A stretch of 64,000 bases of DNA from CAWJAP01 sp963834365 (GTDB lineage: Bacteria; Acidobacteriota; Vicinamibacteria; Vicinamibacterales; Vicinamibacteraceae): positions 28,142-92,141 of the forward strand of contig CAWIBS010000028.1 of the NCBI GenBank assembly GCA_963834365.1, read 5' to 3'. Both the position numbers and the translations under genes were made by a program. The notes beneath the pieces were generated by a model. The model was not told where the DNA came from. It did no database searches and was given only the letters and a program-made list of their open reading frames with translations. This document shows, piece by piece, positions 20,706 through 30,724 of this stretch (its first letter is position 1; each line of letters starts with the position of its first letter).

Positions 20706-21765
20706 TCACCCGTGGAGCAGCCGGATGCGGTGCGCTTCGCTGTCGCCGATGTAGAGCACACCGCCGGGTCCGGCGCACACGCCGTGCGGGCGCGCCAGCG
20801 CGCACCGCCTCGGATCGCCGTCCGGACCGTCGCCGCGGGTTCCGGTGCCGAGCACGGTGGCGATCACGCCGGCGTCCAGGTCGACGCGCCGGATGGCGTG
20901 GTTCTCGGTATCGACGACGTAGAGGCCGCGGCCGCTGATGGCGAGGCCCTTCGGGCCGCCGAGCGTGGCCAGGCGCGCCGGCCCGCCGTCGCCGGTGTAG
21001 CCCTGCGCGCCGGTGCCGGCGAGGTGGTCGATGGTGCCGCGCGGCGTGATGCGATGGATGGCGTTGCCCTCACGCAGCGCCAGGTAGATTGTGCCGTCTT
21101 CGGCGACGGCCACCGCGCGCGGTCCGTCGAGCGGCGCGCCGGCGAGTGCTGCGCCGTCCGGGGTCGGCCGGCGCTCGCCGGTGCCGCCGATCGTCGGTGA
21201 TCACGCCGGTGCCGAGGTCGACGGCGCGCAGGCGATGGTTGCCGACGTCGCAGATCAGCAGCCGCCCGTCCGGCGCGATCGCCACGCTGTGCGGCTGGCG
21301 CAACGCCGCGCCCGCTGCGGGACCGCCGTCGCCCGAGAACCCGGCGGTGCCGGTGCCGGCCACCGTCGAGAGCCGGCCCGTCCCGGCGTCGACCTTGCGA
21401 ACGACGTGGCTGTCCCGCTCGGCGATGTACAGGTGTCCGAGCCGGTCGAACGCGATCTCGTGCGGCATGTTCAGCGCGCCCGCCGTCGCGGGCCCGCCGT
21501 CACCGCGGTAGCCGCGCTCGCCGCTGCCGGCGACGTCGCGCGTGCGACGCGTCCCCAGATCGAGCCGCCGGATCCGCTGGTTGTCCAGATCGCAGAAGTA
21601 CAGCGCGCCGTCCGGGCCGATGGCCACGCCGTACGGATTGTTCACCTCGCGGTCCGAGTGCCCGGGTGTGCCGGTGCCGATCAGCGTGGAGACGACGGGC
21701 GCTGCGTGCGCCCGGCCCGGCAGGAAGGGCAGGAGCGCGGCGGCCAGGGCATCGCGACGGGTCAT
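20706..21765 (-). CDS. Exported NHL-repeat beta-propeller protein (one frameshift)
   Basis: Six NHL repeats are visible, each with a GVAI-type strand and an R-x-D turn: NPYGVAIGPDGALYFCDLDN, MPHEIAFDRLGHLYIAERDS, QPHSVAIAPDGRLLICDVGN, and, after a frame change near 21170, VAEDGTIYLALREGN, GPKGLAISGRGLYVVDTEN and RPHGVCAGPGGVLYIGDSEA. Between them sits the repeated GTGxxGxxGDGGPA loop. The start at 21765 gives a signal sequence (MTRRDALAAALLPFLPGRAHA) that has a twin-arginine-like beginning. Such propellers bind partners or carbohydrates; no enzyme motif is present. Confidence 0.8.
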
Positions 21766-21820
21766 GTGAGCGAAGCCGGCGGATGGACGGCCCGTCACGA
21801 GCGTTGCACGTCCCGCAGCG

Positions 21821-22798
21821 TCACGGCGCCTGGGCGTAGGCGGCGCGGATCGTCCCGGCCATCCGCGGCGACGCGCCGAAGGCCGGGGCGAGCTCGGTCT
21901 GGAGGGTGGCGAGCACTTCGTCGAGCGTCTTGCCCGCCTGCTTCAGCGCCGCGGCGCGCGTCTGCACCGTGCTCACGAAGCGCTTCGTGTCGGCCATGAT
22001 CGACGCGTCGCCCATCGCGCCATGGCTGGGCACGACGCGCGCCGGGGCCAGCGCCGCCAGACGATCCTGGCTCCCGATCCACTGCGACAGGCTGGCGCCG
22101 GCGCCCACCGCCGGCAGCAGCTTCATGGCGACGTCGCCGGAGAACAGCACCTTGTCCGGCTCGACGAAGGTGGCCGTGTCGCCGCGCGTGTGATTGAAGC
22201 CCATGGCCAGGAACCGCACGGTGGCTCCGCCGAGGTCGAGCGTGTGTTCCTTCTCGAAGGTGACGTCGGCCCTGCGGAACTCCGCACCCTGCAGCAGCTC
22301 GGCGTGGAGCGGCGAGAAGCCGGCGAAGCGCTTCGCCATCTCGAGGCCGGACGCGGCAATCTCGTCGACCTGATCCTTCGAGCGGATCATCTTCGTCGTC
22401 GCCGGGAAGCCGCCGGCGCCGAGGTCGTGCTCGGGGTGCACGTGCGTCGTGACGAGATACAGCTCGGTGTTCCGGCTGACTTTCGCGACCTCGCGCATCA
22501 CCGCCGCTCCGTTGCGGGCGCCGAGGCCGGTGTCGATTACCAACGTGGCGCGCGAGCCGACGACGATGCCGACATTCGGGACGAGCGGGACGCTGTTGTC
22601 GGGGATCACGTAGACGTGAGGGGAGATCTTTTCCGTCGCCCCTTCGCGCACCAGCGGCGGCACCGGCGGCGCCGCAGGCGTCTGCGCCGGAGCGGCCACC
22701 GTTGCCGGAGGGGGCGCGGGCGGCTGCCGTGCCGCCGCCGTCGTGCCCACGAGCGCCGCGAGCGCGGCGACCACCATCATCGAACGTCGTCCATCCAT
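21821..22798 (-). CDS. Metallo-beta-lactamase-fold hydrolase, exported
   Basis: This 325-residue protein has a signal peptide (MMVVAALAALVGTTAAA), a Pro/Ala-rich stretch to about residue 50, and an MBL-fold domain. The metal motif THVHPEHD (residues 118-125) has H119, H121, D125 and the neighbouring H124 usual for the HxHxDH pattern in altered form: the aspartate follows the last His. Further ligands appear in FNHTRGD, FSGDVA and VVPSHG. The likely substrate is an ester, lactam or thioester in the periplasm. The gene is intact. Its start is only 8 bases after the stop of the M16 protease stump, so the two were once an operon. Confidence 0.8.
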   Translation of the reverse strand: MDGRRSMMVVAALAALVGTTAAARQPPAPPPATVAAPAQTPAAPPVPPLVREGATEKISPHVYVIPDNSVPLVPNVGIVVGSRATLVIDTGLGARNGAAVMREVAKVSRNTELYLVTTHVHPEHDLGAGGFPATTKMIRSKDQVDEIAASGLEMAKRFAGFSPLHAELLQGAEFRRADVTFEKEHTLDLGGATVRFLAMGFNHTRGDTATFVEPDKVLFSGDVAMKLLPAVGAGASLSQWIGSQDRLAALAPARVVPSHGAMGDASIMADTKRFVSTVQTRAAALKQAGKTLDEVLATLQTELAPAFGASPRMAGTIRAAYAQAP

Positions 22799-22806
22799 GG
22801 CGATCC

Positions 22807-22925
22807 TCAGTTCGACTTGCCGCTCGCGTCGAGCCGGACGACCTCGCCCAGCTCGAGCGCGCGGATGCCCGCCTCGATCTTCACGAGATCGCCGACGACG
22901 AGCCAGACGATCTCGTTCGTCCAAA
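22807..22925 (-). pseudogene. C-terminal stump of an M16 (insulinase-like) protease
   Basis: The minus strand encodes a C-terminal tail typical of M16 proteins: TNEIVWLVVGDLVKIEAGIR, then ELGEVVRLDASGKSN and a stop at 22807-22809. It has no start and is cut exactly where the PcaB-like gene ends (22926). The remainder of the M16 gene is not in the window. This marks a rearrangement or an assembly join. Confidence 0.65.
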
Positions 22926-24281
22926 TCAACCTGCGACGCTCGTTCGATGGGCAAGGACCCGATCGACCATTTGCGGCGCCATCCCAAGATAGTTGATCGG
23001 ATTCGTGAGTTGCTCGATGAGCGCCTGATCCAGGCGACTGGATACTTCTGGCATGCTGTTCAAGACGCTGGCAAGGGTACCGCCTTGCTCGTTCACTATT
23101 CGACAGGCGGCGTACACAACGTCGTGCGCGTCTTGGCGGCCCACATAGGGGGCGAGCCCCATCATCACCGCCTCCGCGACGATCAACCCGTTCGACATAC
23201 TCAGGTTCGTGCGCATTCTGTCTTCGTCGACAATCAGACCGCCGAGCATGAATTTAGCCTGATGCAGCGCGCCCGCCGTCAAGATGAAACTCTCGGGAAG
23301 GGCGATCCACTCCGCGTGCCAGGGGCCGGTGGCGCGCTCAAAGTCCTGAACCATCGCGTCGAGCATGAGGCCGGCATGCTGCCGCACTGCCTTGGCCGCC
23401 GCACAGATCAGTTCGCTGGAGATCGGATTCCGCTTCTGCGGCATCGTGCTGCTCGCGCCACGACCTTTTACGAACGGTTCGTACACCTCGGCGAACTCCG
23501 TCGCGGCCATCAGCATGACATCGCAGGCGACCTTGGCGAGCGAACCGGTCAGCAGACCCAGGAAGTTCACCGCTTCGGCCAACCCGTCCCGCGCGACATG
23601 CCACGTCGCCACAGGGACTCCCAGGTCGAGCTCCTCCATCAGTGCCGCCTGCACCTCGAGCCCGCGATCGCCAAGAGACGCAAGGGTTCCAGCAGCGCCG
23701 CCGAATTCACCGACCAGGACCCGCGGTCGCAACTGTTGCAGCCGTTCGGCATGCCGGTCGAACATCGAGAGCCAGACCGCCACCTTGTAACCGAACGTCA
23801 CCGGCAACGCCTGCTGCAGGTGGGTGCGACCGGCCATTGGCGTGTTGCGGTGGCGTTGAGCGAGTCCGACGAGAATGCTGCGCAACTCGATGAGATCGGA
23901 TTCAATCACCAGCAGCGCATCGCGGACCTGCAGGACAACGGCGGTGTCCATGATGTCCTGCGTGGTGGCACCCCAGTGAACATAGCGGCCGGATTCGCCG
24001 GAGAGCCTGGCAAGCTGGTGCACGAGCGGCAGGATCGGGTAGCCCACGATCTCGGTTTCGCGCCGCAGTAAGTCGAAATCAAGCGCATCGATGTTCGAAC
24101 GAGCCGCGATTTCGTGCGCGGCTTCGGGCGGAATCACGCCGCAGCGTGCTTGAGCCCGTGCGAGTGCGACCTCCGTGTCCACGTACCGCGACACCAGCGC
24201 GCGATCGTCAAAAATCTCGCGCATGCGCGGAGTGCCGAAGGAGTTCCGGAAGAGAACGGAATCGAACACGGTGGTGGCCAC
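22926..24281 (-). CDS. PcaB-like lyase (fumarase/aspartase superfamily)
   Basis: The intact 451-residue protein follows 3-carboxy-cis,cis-muconate cycloisomerase (PcaB) more closely than PurB: TPRMREIFDDRALVSRYVDTE at the start, RYVHWGATTQDIMDTA (conserved region 1/2), GRTHLQQALPVTFG, the signature loop GASSTMPQKRNP, and a PINYLGMAPQMVDRVL end typical of PcaB. It would catalyse cycloisomerisation or beta-elimination in the aromatic (protocatechuate) pathway, but paralogues in this superfamily act on other dicarboxylates, and no other pca gene is present here. The start is GTG at 24281 with GGAGAGG upstream. Divergent from the porin, which may share its inducer. Base composition looks less GC-rich than its neighbours. 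Confidence 0.75.
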   Translation of the reverse strand: MATTVFDSVLFRNSFGTPRMREIFDDRALVSRYVDTEVALARAQARCGVIPPEAAHEIAARSNIDALDFDLLRRETEIVGYPILPLVHQLARLSGESGRYVHWGATTQDIMDTAVVLQVRDALLVIESDLIELRSILVGLAQRHRNTPMAGRTHLQQALPVTFGYKVAVWLSMFDRHAERLQQLRPRVLVGEFGGAAGTLASLGDRGLEVQAALMEELDLGVPVATWHVARDGLAEAVNFLGLLTGSLAKVACDVMLMAATEFAEVYEPFVKGRGASSTMPQKRNPISSELICAAAKAVRQHAGLMLDAMVQDFERATGPWHAEWIALPESFILTAGALHQAKFMLGGLIVDEDRMRTNLSMSNGLIVAEAVMMGLAPYVGRQDAHDVVYAACRIVNEQGGTLASVLNSMPEVSSRLDQALIEQLTNPINYLGMAPQMVDRVLAHRTSVAG

Positions 24282-24620
24282 GGCAACGTCCTCTCCATTG
24301 GACGGGATCCCAAGCGTTCACCCGCGTCAGCCGCGAGCGTGAACCAGCCCTGCTGATTCGCGACTCAGTATGCCCCTGCTCGACCCACGGCGAGCCTCCG
24401 GGATCTCGGAGGGGCTCCGTCGGACCGGATATGCGATGCCCGCTTGGAGCCGTGCTGACGAAAACACGTGGGATCTACGCCGGCAGCTCTGGCACACGAC
24501 GTGCTCTTGGCGGTGATGCCGTTCGCGGCGCTGTTGCACAGTCGCCAGCCGCGAAGGGCGCTCCGTGCGCACTGACACGGCGGCGTTCATTTCGGCATGG
24601 CTTCGGGAGGGACATTTCAC
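24282..24620. other. Divergent promoter region with a 35-bp repeat
   Basis: About 340 bp between the PcaB-like lyase and the porin. It contains positions 24400-24434, which match 34605-34639 at 32 of 35 bases, including a CGGAG/CTCCG hairpin. In one frame both copies read RD(F/L)G(A/G)APS(E/D)RIC, so they may be relics of the same coding sequence. No gene is otherwise supported. Confidence 0.45.
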
Positions 24621-26013
24621 GTGTCGATACCCCGCGCATTCATCAAGGCTTCAACTGCATTGGCGTTGACGTCAGTGACGTTCTTCACGACTTCTGCCTT
24701 CGGACAATCTCCCGCCCCGGTGCCGGCCGCGGATGCCGCGTTGACTACCCCAGCGGCGGCGACAGAGTCAGCAGGCACTTCCGTACAGCCGGCATCCGGT
24801 GCCGCACCACAGACGAATCCCGATCGTTATAGAGATGGAATCATCATCTGGGAAACTCCCCCAGACGCCAAGGTGCCGTTCCTGCTGAAGTTCAACGTCA
24901 ATACCCAACTCCGATATCTCAACACCCTTGATAGCGACGAGACGTTCACCGACCACCTGGGCGTTGCCCGCGAGGTGCACACGCGCAACGACATCACGGT
25001 GAATCGCGCGATGTTCATCCTGGGCGGCTACATTTTCGACCAGAGGGCGCTCTACAGCTTCACCGTCTGGACGTCCGCCGGGGCCGCGTCGATCATCGTC
25101 GCCAGCAACATTGGCTGGCGGTTCAGCAAGGCCCTCTCGATCACCGGGGGATACACTGGCGTTCCAGGCAGTCGATCACTGGTGGCCACGTTCCCATTCT
25201 TCACGGCAACCGACAGGAGCATGGCTGACAACTTCTTCCGGCCCGGGTTCACTCAGGGGGCCTGGGCGAACGGAGAACCCGTGAAGGGCCTGAACTATCT
25301 GGCGTTCGTCGGCAATGGCCTCAATACCCTGAGTATCTCGGCAAACAAGATCGATACGCATCTGCTGTTGTCCGGCAGCGTCTGGTGGGAACCGCTGGGA
25401 CGCCTACGGGGAACCCGGCAAGTCACGCAACATGTACGATGATTATTTCGCCTCCAACGACGTTCGCATTCGACTTGGCACCTCGTTTACGAAATCCCGG
25501 GAGGACCGTTTTTCAAATCTCGATCAATCGAGTCCCGAGAACACGTCACTGTACAACTCCGACGGCGTGCTTTTCTTCTCGACCGGAGCGCTTGCGCCGG
25601 GTGTAACGATCGACCAGGCCACGTACAGGATGTGGGCGGCCGATGGCGGCATCAAGTGGAAAGGGCTTGCGGTCAACGGGCAATACTTCATGCGCTGGCT
25701 GACTGAGTTCGAAGCCGACGGACCGCTGCCGCTCACCTCCACATTCGATCAAGGCGGCGAGATCTCGGCGAGTTGGTTTGTCGGGCCGAAAACGTGGATG
25801 CTGTATGGCCGCGGATCGTGGGTCCGCGGGGAGTTCGGCGACTCTCATGAGTATGGCGGTGGGGTGAAGTGGTTTTTCCTGCCGACCGAGCGACTGTGGA
25901 TGAACACAGAGCTGTTCCGGGTGCACAGGGCTCCTTATAGCGGGGCCTTTACTCCGTATACCGCAGGTATGACGGGCTGGGTGCCGATGTTGCAGACGGT
26001 CCTCGCTTTTTGA
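24621..26013 (+). CDS. Outer-membrane porin, OprP/DcaP-like (one frameshift)
   Basis: The product of about 463 residues has a signal peptide (FIKASTALALTSVTFFTTSAFGQ, split by TSV), an Ala/Pro-rich spacer, then a beta-barrel: IIIWETPPDAKVPFLLKF, NVNTQLRYLN, ITVNRAMFILGGYIF, and the final VPMLQTVLAF, which ends in Phe as outer-membrane proteins do. Frames change near 25400 between WWEPLG and the next strand (MYDDYFASNDVRI). The GTG start at 24621 is preferred over ATG 24597 because GGGAGGG lies 8 bases before it. It is divergently transcribed from the PcaB-like lyase, which suggests uptake of the same kind of small anionic or aromatic compound. Confidence 0.7.
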
Positions 26014-26029
26014 GGAGGTCTGCGACAGC

Positions 26030-28694
26030 CTAGTCGCTCCGGAGCGCGGTGAGCGCGTCGACTCGCATCGCCCGGCGTGTGGGCACGTAACAGGCCAGCA
26101 ACGTCACCACGGCAACCGACCCGGCAACGCTGACGAAGGTCGAGCGGATGCGAGCGCGCTGATCCCGTGGAGCTCGCTGGCGATCCATCGCGTCATGATC
26201 AGCGACCCCGCGACGCCGAGCGTGATTCCGCCAAGGCAGCACGCGGCGCCCTCCCGCATGATCGAGCCACCAGATGTCCCGCCGACGGGCGCCGAGCGCG
26301 AGCCGGATGCCGATGTCGCGGGTGCGCCTCGCGACGAGAAACGACAGGACGCCATAGACCCCGATGATCCCCAGCGCCAGGGCGAGCGCCGCGAACGAGG
26401 CGAACACGGTCGTCGTCGCCGCGGGCGCCGAGACGGCTTGCGAGACCATCGTTCGCATGGCGCGCACGTCGCTCACGGCCACGTCGCGGCTGATGGCCGC
26501 GACCACGCGGCGCACCAGGCCGCCCACCTGCGCTTCGTCGGCGGCGCTGCGGAGCGTGAGCGACATCTCCGCGGGCAGCCGGCCCCCTTCGAGGGTGGCA
26601 TGCGAGGCATGGGGCAGGTAGACCGTTCCGGCAATCCACCCCGGCTCGCTTCTCGTCAGGTCGATCACGCGCGGACATCGGAGACCACCCCGACGACGGT
26701 GTGCCACTCCCGTTCACCCACGACCCGCATGTGCCTGCCGATGGCGGCCTGAGCTGGCCAGAAGCGTCTGGCCGTGGACGCAGTGACGATTGCGACGCGC
26801 GTGCCGCCGGCGAGGTCGGCCATGTCGAAACCGCGGCCGGATTCGAATCGGAATCCCCATCACGCGAAAGTAGTCGGGGGTGACCACGTTCAACCAGAAG
26901 AGCGGTGCGGCCTTTCCCGCCCCGGCCACGTAGCCTTCGATGTCGAACGACCGCTTCGGCACGGCGCCGGCGAGCGGCAGGGCGTTCACGAGCGCCGCGC
27001 CCGATGCTTCCGGAGCCGCCTGGAGACGCCCAATCAGCTCGCGATAAAACGTCGAGGCACCGCGCGGGCTCACGGCAGACCGACTCGCTGGGCGAGATGC
27101 GGGCGGTCACTACCTGCGCGGATTGAAACCCCGGGTCCACGCCCGCGAGCAGCCAGAGGCTGCGAATGAGCAACCCCGCGCCAGTCACCAGCAGCACAGC
27201 GAGGGCAATCTGCCCCATGGCGAGCGCCGTGCGAAGACGCAGCGACGCCGACGAACCGCCGCCGCGGCCGCCCGATTCGAGCGCCTGTGTCAGGTTGGCC
27301 CGCCGCGCCTGCAGGATGGGCGCGAGACCGAAGGCACAGCCCGTCACGATCGCGAGCGTGCCCGCGAACGCCAGGACGCGCCAGTTCATCTGGACTTCGG
27401 CCAGCCGCGGCGTGTCGATCGGCAGCGCACGTTTGAGGATGGCGAGGGCCTGCCCGGCCAGCAGCAGCCCGAGGCCGGCGCCGAGCGCGGCGAGCAGCAC
27501 GCTCTCGGTGAGCAGTTGCCGTACGATGCGTCCCGGGCCGGCGCCGAGCGCGGCGCGCAGGCTGATCTCCCGCTCGCGCACCGCGGCCCGCGAAAGCGAC
27601 AGGTTTGCCACGTTGGCGCACGCAATCACGAGCACGAGCGCCACCGCGCCGAAGAGGATTGCCAGCCGCGTCTGCACCGGCGACACGAGGCGCGTCTGCA
27701 GCGGGACCACGGCGATGTCCTTGTTCCAGTCGGCGGGCATCTTCCACGGGAAGAGCGCCCCGACGCCGGACTGGAACAGGCGGACCTCGGCGTGCGCCTG
27801 TGCCAGCGTCGCGCCCGGCCGCAAGCGGCCGATCAGGGGCATGAAGTCCCCGGCCCAGTACCCGACGGTGTCGCGGAGGTCGTGGCGCAACGGCAGCCAC
27901 ATTCGTGTCTCCGGCGACGGAAACCGGAATGGCGCCGGCATCACACCCACGATCTCTCGACTCACGCCGTCGACGACGATGGAGCGGCCGACGATGTCGG
28001 GGCGGGATCCGAATCGCTGCTGCCAGAGGCCCTGGCTGAGGACGACGACGCGGTCGTGCCCGGCGACGTCCTCGCCCGGGCGGAAGATCCGTCCGAGCGC
28101 GGCGGGTGCGCCCAGGACCTCGAACAGCTCGGCCGAGACCAGCGCGCCGGAGACGCGCACGGCCTCGCCGTCTCCCGTCAGCGTGAATGCCTTGCCGTCG
28201 GCATAGGCCGCCACGTCCAGCGTCCTCGCCCGTTCGCGCAGCGCCGCGAACGCGCCATTGGGATAGGAGCCGGTGACCGCGACGAGCTGCGCTGCGGCAG
28301 GAAACGGCAGCGGTCGAACGAGGATGGCGTCGACCAGGCTGAAGATCGCCGCGTTGGCACCGATACCGAGCGCGAGCGTGAGCGTCGCGACGAGCGTGAA
28401 TCCCGGCGTCCGCCGCAGCGTGCGCAACCCGTAGGCGGCATCCTGGCGCAAGGCGTCGAGCAGGCCGACGCGCCGCTCGTCGCGGCAGCGCTCTTTCGCC
28501 AGATCGACGCCGCCAAACGCGCGCCGCGCCGCGGCGTCGGCCTCGCGCGGAGTCAGGCCCTTCGCCACCAGTTCCTCGATCCGGCGCTCGAGGTGATAGC
28601 GCATCTCCTCGTCGAGCTCCGCATCCACGCGACCGCGCCTGAGCAGCGATCGCAACCGCAAGGGCACCGTATACGACCAGCGTTCGATGCGCAT
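26030..28694 (-). CDS. ADOP-family MacB-like permease, full length (several frameshifts)
   Basis: This large permease of about 885 residues shows the complete ADOP layout: cytoplasmic N-segment (ELDEEMRYHLERRIEELVAKG, split at RR; AFGGVDLAKERCRDER), helix 1 (LVATLTLALGIGANAAIFS), a periplasmic MacB core, three FtsX-type helices (LVLVIACANVANLSLSRA; LRAALGAGPGRI), and then, after frame changes near 27080, 26820 and 26650, a second periplasmic part (SFDIEGYVAG, VTPDYFRVMGIP) and the C-terminal helices (VFASFAALALALGIIGVYGV). It probably acts with a separate ATPase in efflux of peptides or lipids; no ATPase gene is near. It lies 28 bp after the PadR gene, in the same direction. Confidence 0.85.
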
Positions 28695-28721
28695 GACCCC
28701 TCGCGCAGCCTGAGCCGACGC

Positions 28722-29057
28722 TCAGGCGGTCTTCAACTTGACGACACGGGTGATGGCTGCCGACAGCCGCGTCCAGCTGTCCGCCTCACGCTCGAGGTGC
28801 CTGCGGCCAGGACGGCTGAGCGAGTAGTACTTGGCGCGACGGTTGTTCTCGCTGGCGCGCCATTCCGCCGTGATCCACCCCTCCTGCTCGAGCTTGTGGA
28901 GGGCCGGGTAGAGCGACCCGTCGCTGACCTGCAGCACGCCGTCGGACACCTGTCTCAGACGCTGGCTGATCGCGTAGCCGTTCAGCGGCTCGAGCGCGAG
29001 CACTTTCAGCAGCAGCAGGTCGAGCGTGCCCTGCACGAGGTCGGGAGGCTTGCTCAT
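28722..29057 (-). CDS. PadR-family transcriptional regulator
   Basis: An intact 111-residue PadR protein: PPDLVQGTLDLLLLKVLALE and LNGYAISQRLRQVSDG form the N-terminal helices, DGSLYPALHKLEQEGWI is the recognition helix plus wing, and ASENNRRAKYYSLSRPGRRH is the wing end typical of the short PadR-s2 type. It is about 70 per cent identical by eye to the other PadR in the window, including the ENNRRA segment. It is followed 28 bp later by an ADOP gene on the same strand, and a 15-bp palindrome lies upstream, so autoregulation and control of the permease are likely. Confidence 0.9.
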   Translation of the reverse strand: MSKPPDLVQGTLDLLLLKVLALEPLNGYAISQRLRQVSDGVLQVSDGSLYPALHKLEQEGWITAEWRASENNRRAKYYSLSRPGRRHLEREADSWTRLSAAITRVVKLKTA

Positions 29058-29076
29058 GGTGTGTCTCGTCTTCTCT

Positions 29077-29091
29077 ACTCGGTGACCGAGT
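29077..29091. promoter_or_regulatory. 15-bp palindrome upstream of PadR gene, candidate operator
   Basis: The sequence ACTCGGTGACCGAGT is a perfect inverted repeat (7-bp arms, one central base) located 19 bp before the PadR start. The core TC-G-GT-N-AC-C-GA form is shared with the palindrome at 10455-10467. A half-site CTCGGTAAG follows at about 29112. This matches where a PadR autoregulator would bind. Confidence 0.55.
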
Positions 29092-29192
29092 GGAGCATAG
29101 ACGATCTCCCCTCGGTAAGCAAGTGGAAGCGTGTGGTCGGTCTGGACGGTGCTTGCCCGGCTCGCGTCGGCTCGAGCCAGACCATGACGAAC

Positions 29193-30432
29193 CTAAAGGG
29201 AGCGTTCCAGCCACTCCCATGCATCCGTCTGCATCTGGACGTTGAACTGGTGGGGCGCCTCGTAGAGCCGGCATCGCTGACGCTCCGGTGCGCCCGCCTT
29301 GCGGAAGCACTGCTCGATCTTCGCGAAAGCGGCCTTGACGCCCTCCGGTGGAAACAACGAATCCTTCGACCCGTTGATGACCAGGATCGAGCGTGGAGCA
29401 ATGAGCGCGGCGAGGTCGGGCAGATCCAGATAGCGGTAGAGCCCGACGATGTGGAATGTCAGGCCGATCGAGTTGACGATGTGCCGCCTGATGTGCGAAC
29501 CGAAGGACGACATCCATCCCGACCGCGACCGCCGCCTTGATGCGGGGATCGAGCGCCGCCAGCACGAAGCTGCGATAGCCTCCGACGGACAGCCCCACGC
29601 ATCCGAGCCGACGGCGGTCCACCTCGGGCCGCGTCGCGAGATAGTCGAGCGTCCGCATGTCATCCCACAGCATGACGCCCGGCCACGTGATGCCCGCGGC
29701 GAGCAGGCTCCGCGCCACGAGCTGCTCGCCCTGCTGCGATCGCCGATTGAACGCCGCCACGTCCTCCTTCGTCATCGTCTGCGGATCGCGATACGAAGGC
29801 GGGTCGTCGTCGAGCAGCATGCGGCGCTCGCCCCAGTAGAACATGTCGATCGTGATGACGACGTAGCCGCGGCGGACCAGCTCGGTGGCGAGGCTCGTTC
29901 CGCCATAGAGCTGCTTCTTGAAGTCGGTCAGCAGTGCGGGCTCGTCGTCGAGCTGCACGACCTTGTCCTTCCCCCACACATAGAAGCCGCCGTGACAATG
30001 CAGCAGCACGATACCGGGCGCCGGACGCGTCCCGTGCTTCGGAATGAGCACGTATGCCGGCACGCGCAGATCGGGGGTCGTCTGAAACGTCAGGTACTCC
30101 TGAACGTAGTCGCCCCGATCCTCACGTCGGATGACTTCGGGTTGCGGTGCGACTGCCGGAGGCGTGTAGAAGAGGTGTTCGAGCACTTTGGCCCGGGCGA
30201 TCTTCTGCCAGGGCGCGAGGCCCCGGAATCGGCCCTGCAGGTAGGACAGCTCGAACCGCGAGCGATCGGCCTGCTTCTGGACGAACGGGAACAGCGTGCC
30301 GATATGCGAGCTGGTCTGTGACGCTGCGGGAGGCTCCTGAAAGGAGCGGAGGTCCGAGAGCACGGAAGGGCGAGCGGCCACGAGACCGCTGCCGCCCAAC
30401 CACTCGCAGAACTGGCGTCGGGAAACGGACAC
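29193..30432 (-). CDS. Tat-exported alpha/beta hydrolase (one frameshift)
   Basis: The start is GTG at 30432, 8 bases after AGGAGG. A twin-arginine signal (SRRQFCEWLGGSG) leads to a single hydrolase domain: GIVLLHCHGGFYVWGK with the oxyanion region, RGYVVITIDMFYWGERRM, GLSVGGYRS as the nucleophile elbow, and, after a frame change near 29500, SILVINGSKDSLFPPEGV (acid) and LYEAPHQFNVQMQ (catalytic His). About 410 residues, consistent with the acetylxylan-esterase/dienelactone-hydrolase-like group. It is the third exported ester hydrolase of this type in the window. The next gene downstream is the second PadR. Confidence 0.75.
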
Positions 30433-30724
30433 GGACGCACCTCCTGCCCGGGCTACAGGGCGCGGCCCACCGGTCATGACGCGAGGAGCGACGTCTCATG
30501 ACGGGAGGTCCGCGGCGCATCTTATCAACCCTGCCAGAAGGCGGTTGGTCAACTCCAGCTCCGATCGAGCCAGGCGGATGAGCCAGTAGACGCGTGTCCG
30601 GATTGCCCGCCCTTTCGCGTAGTTCCTAACAAGAACGCCGCGCCGAACTGGCGCGGAGTCCTGCGAGCCAGCACCGGCAGACCAGCCAGTTGGCACGCCC
30701 GCGCACGGTCAAAGGAGCACCCTC

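Noticed and set aside
26820..26850. A GGATTCGAATCGG stretch resembling a tRNA T-loop
   Set aside because: No acceptor, D or anticodon stem fits around it, and it lies inside the ADOP coding region.
27123..29540. 805-residue open frame antisense to the ADOP and PadR genes
   Set aside because: The opposite strand encodes clear family proteins, and this frame gives Gln/His/Arg-rich sequence without motifs.
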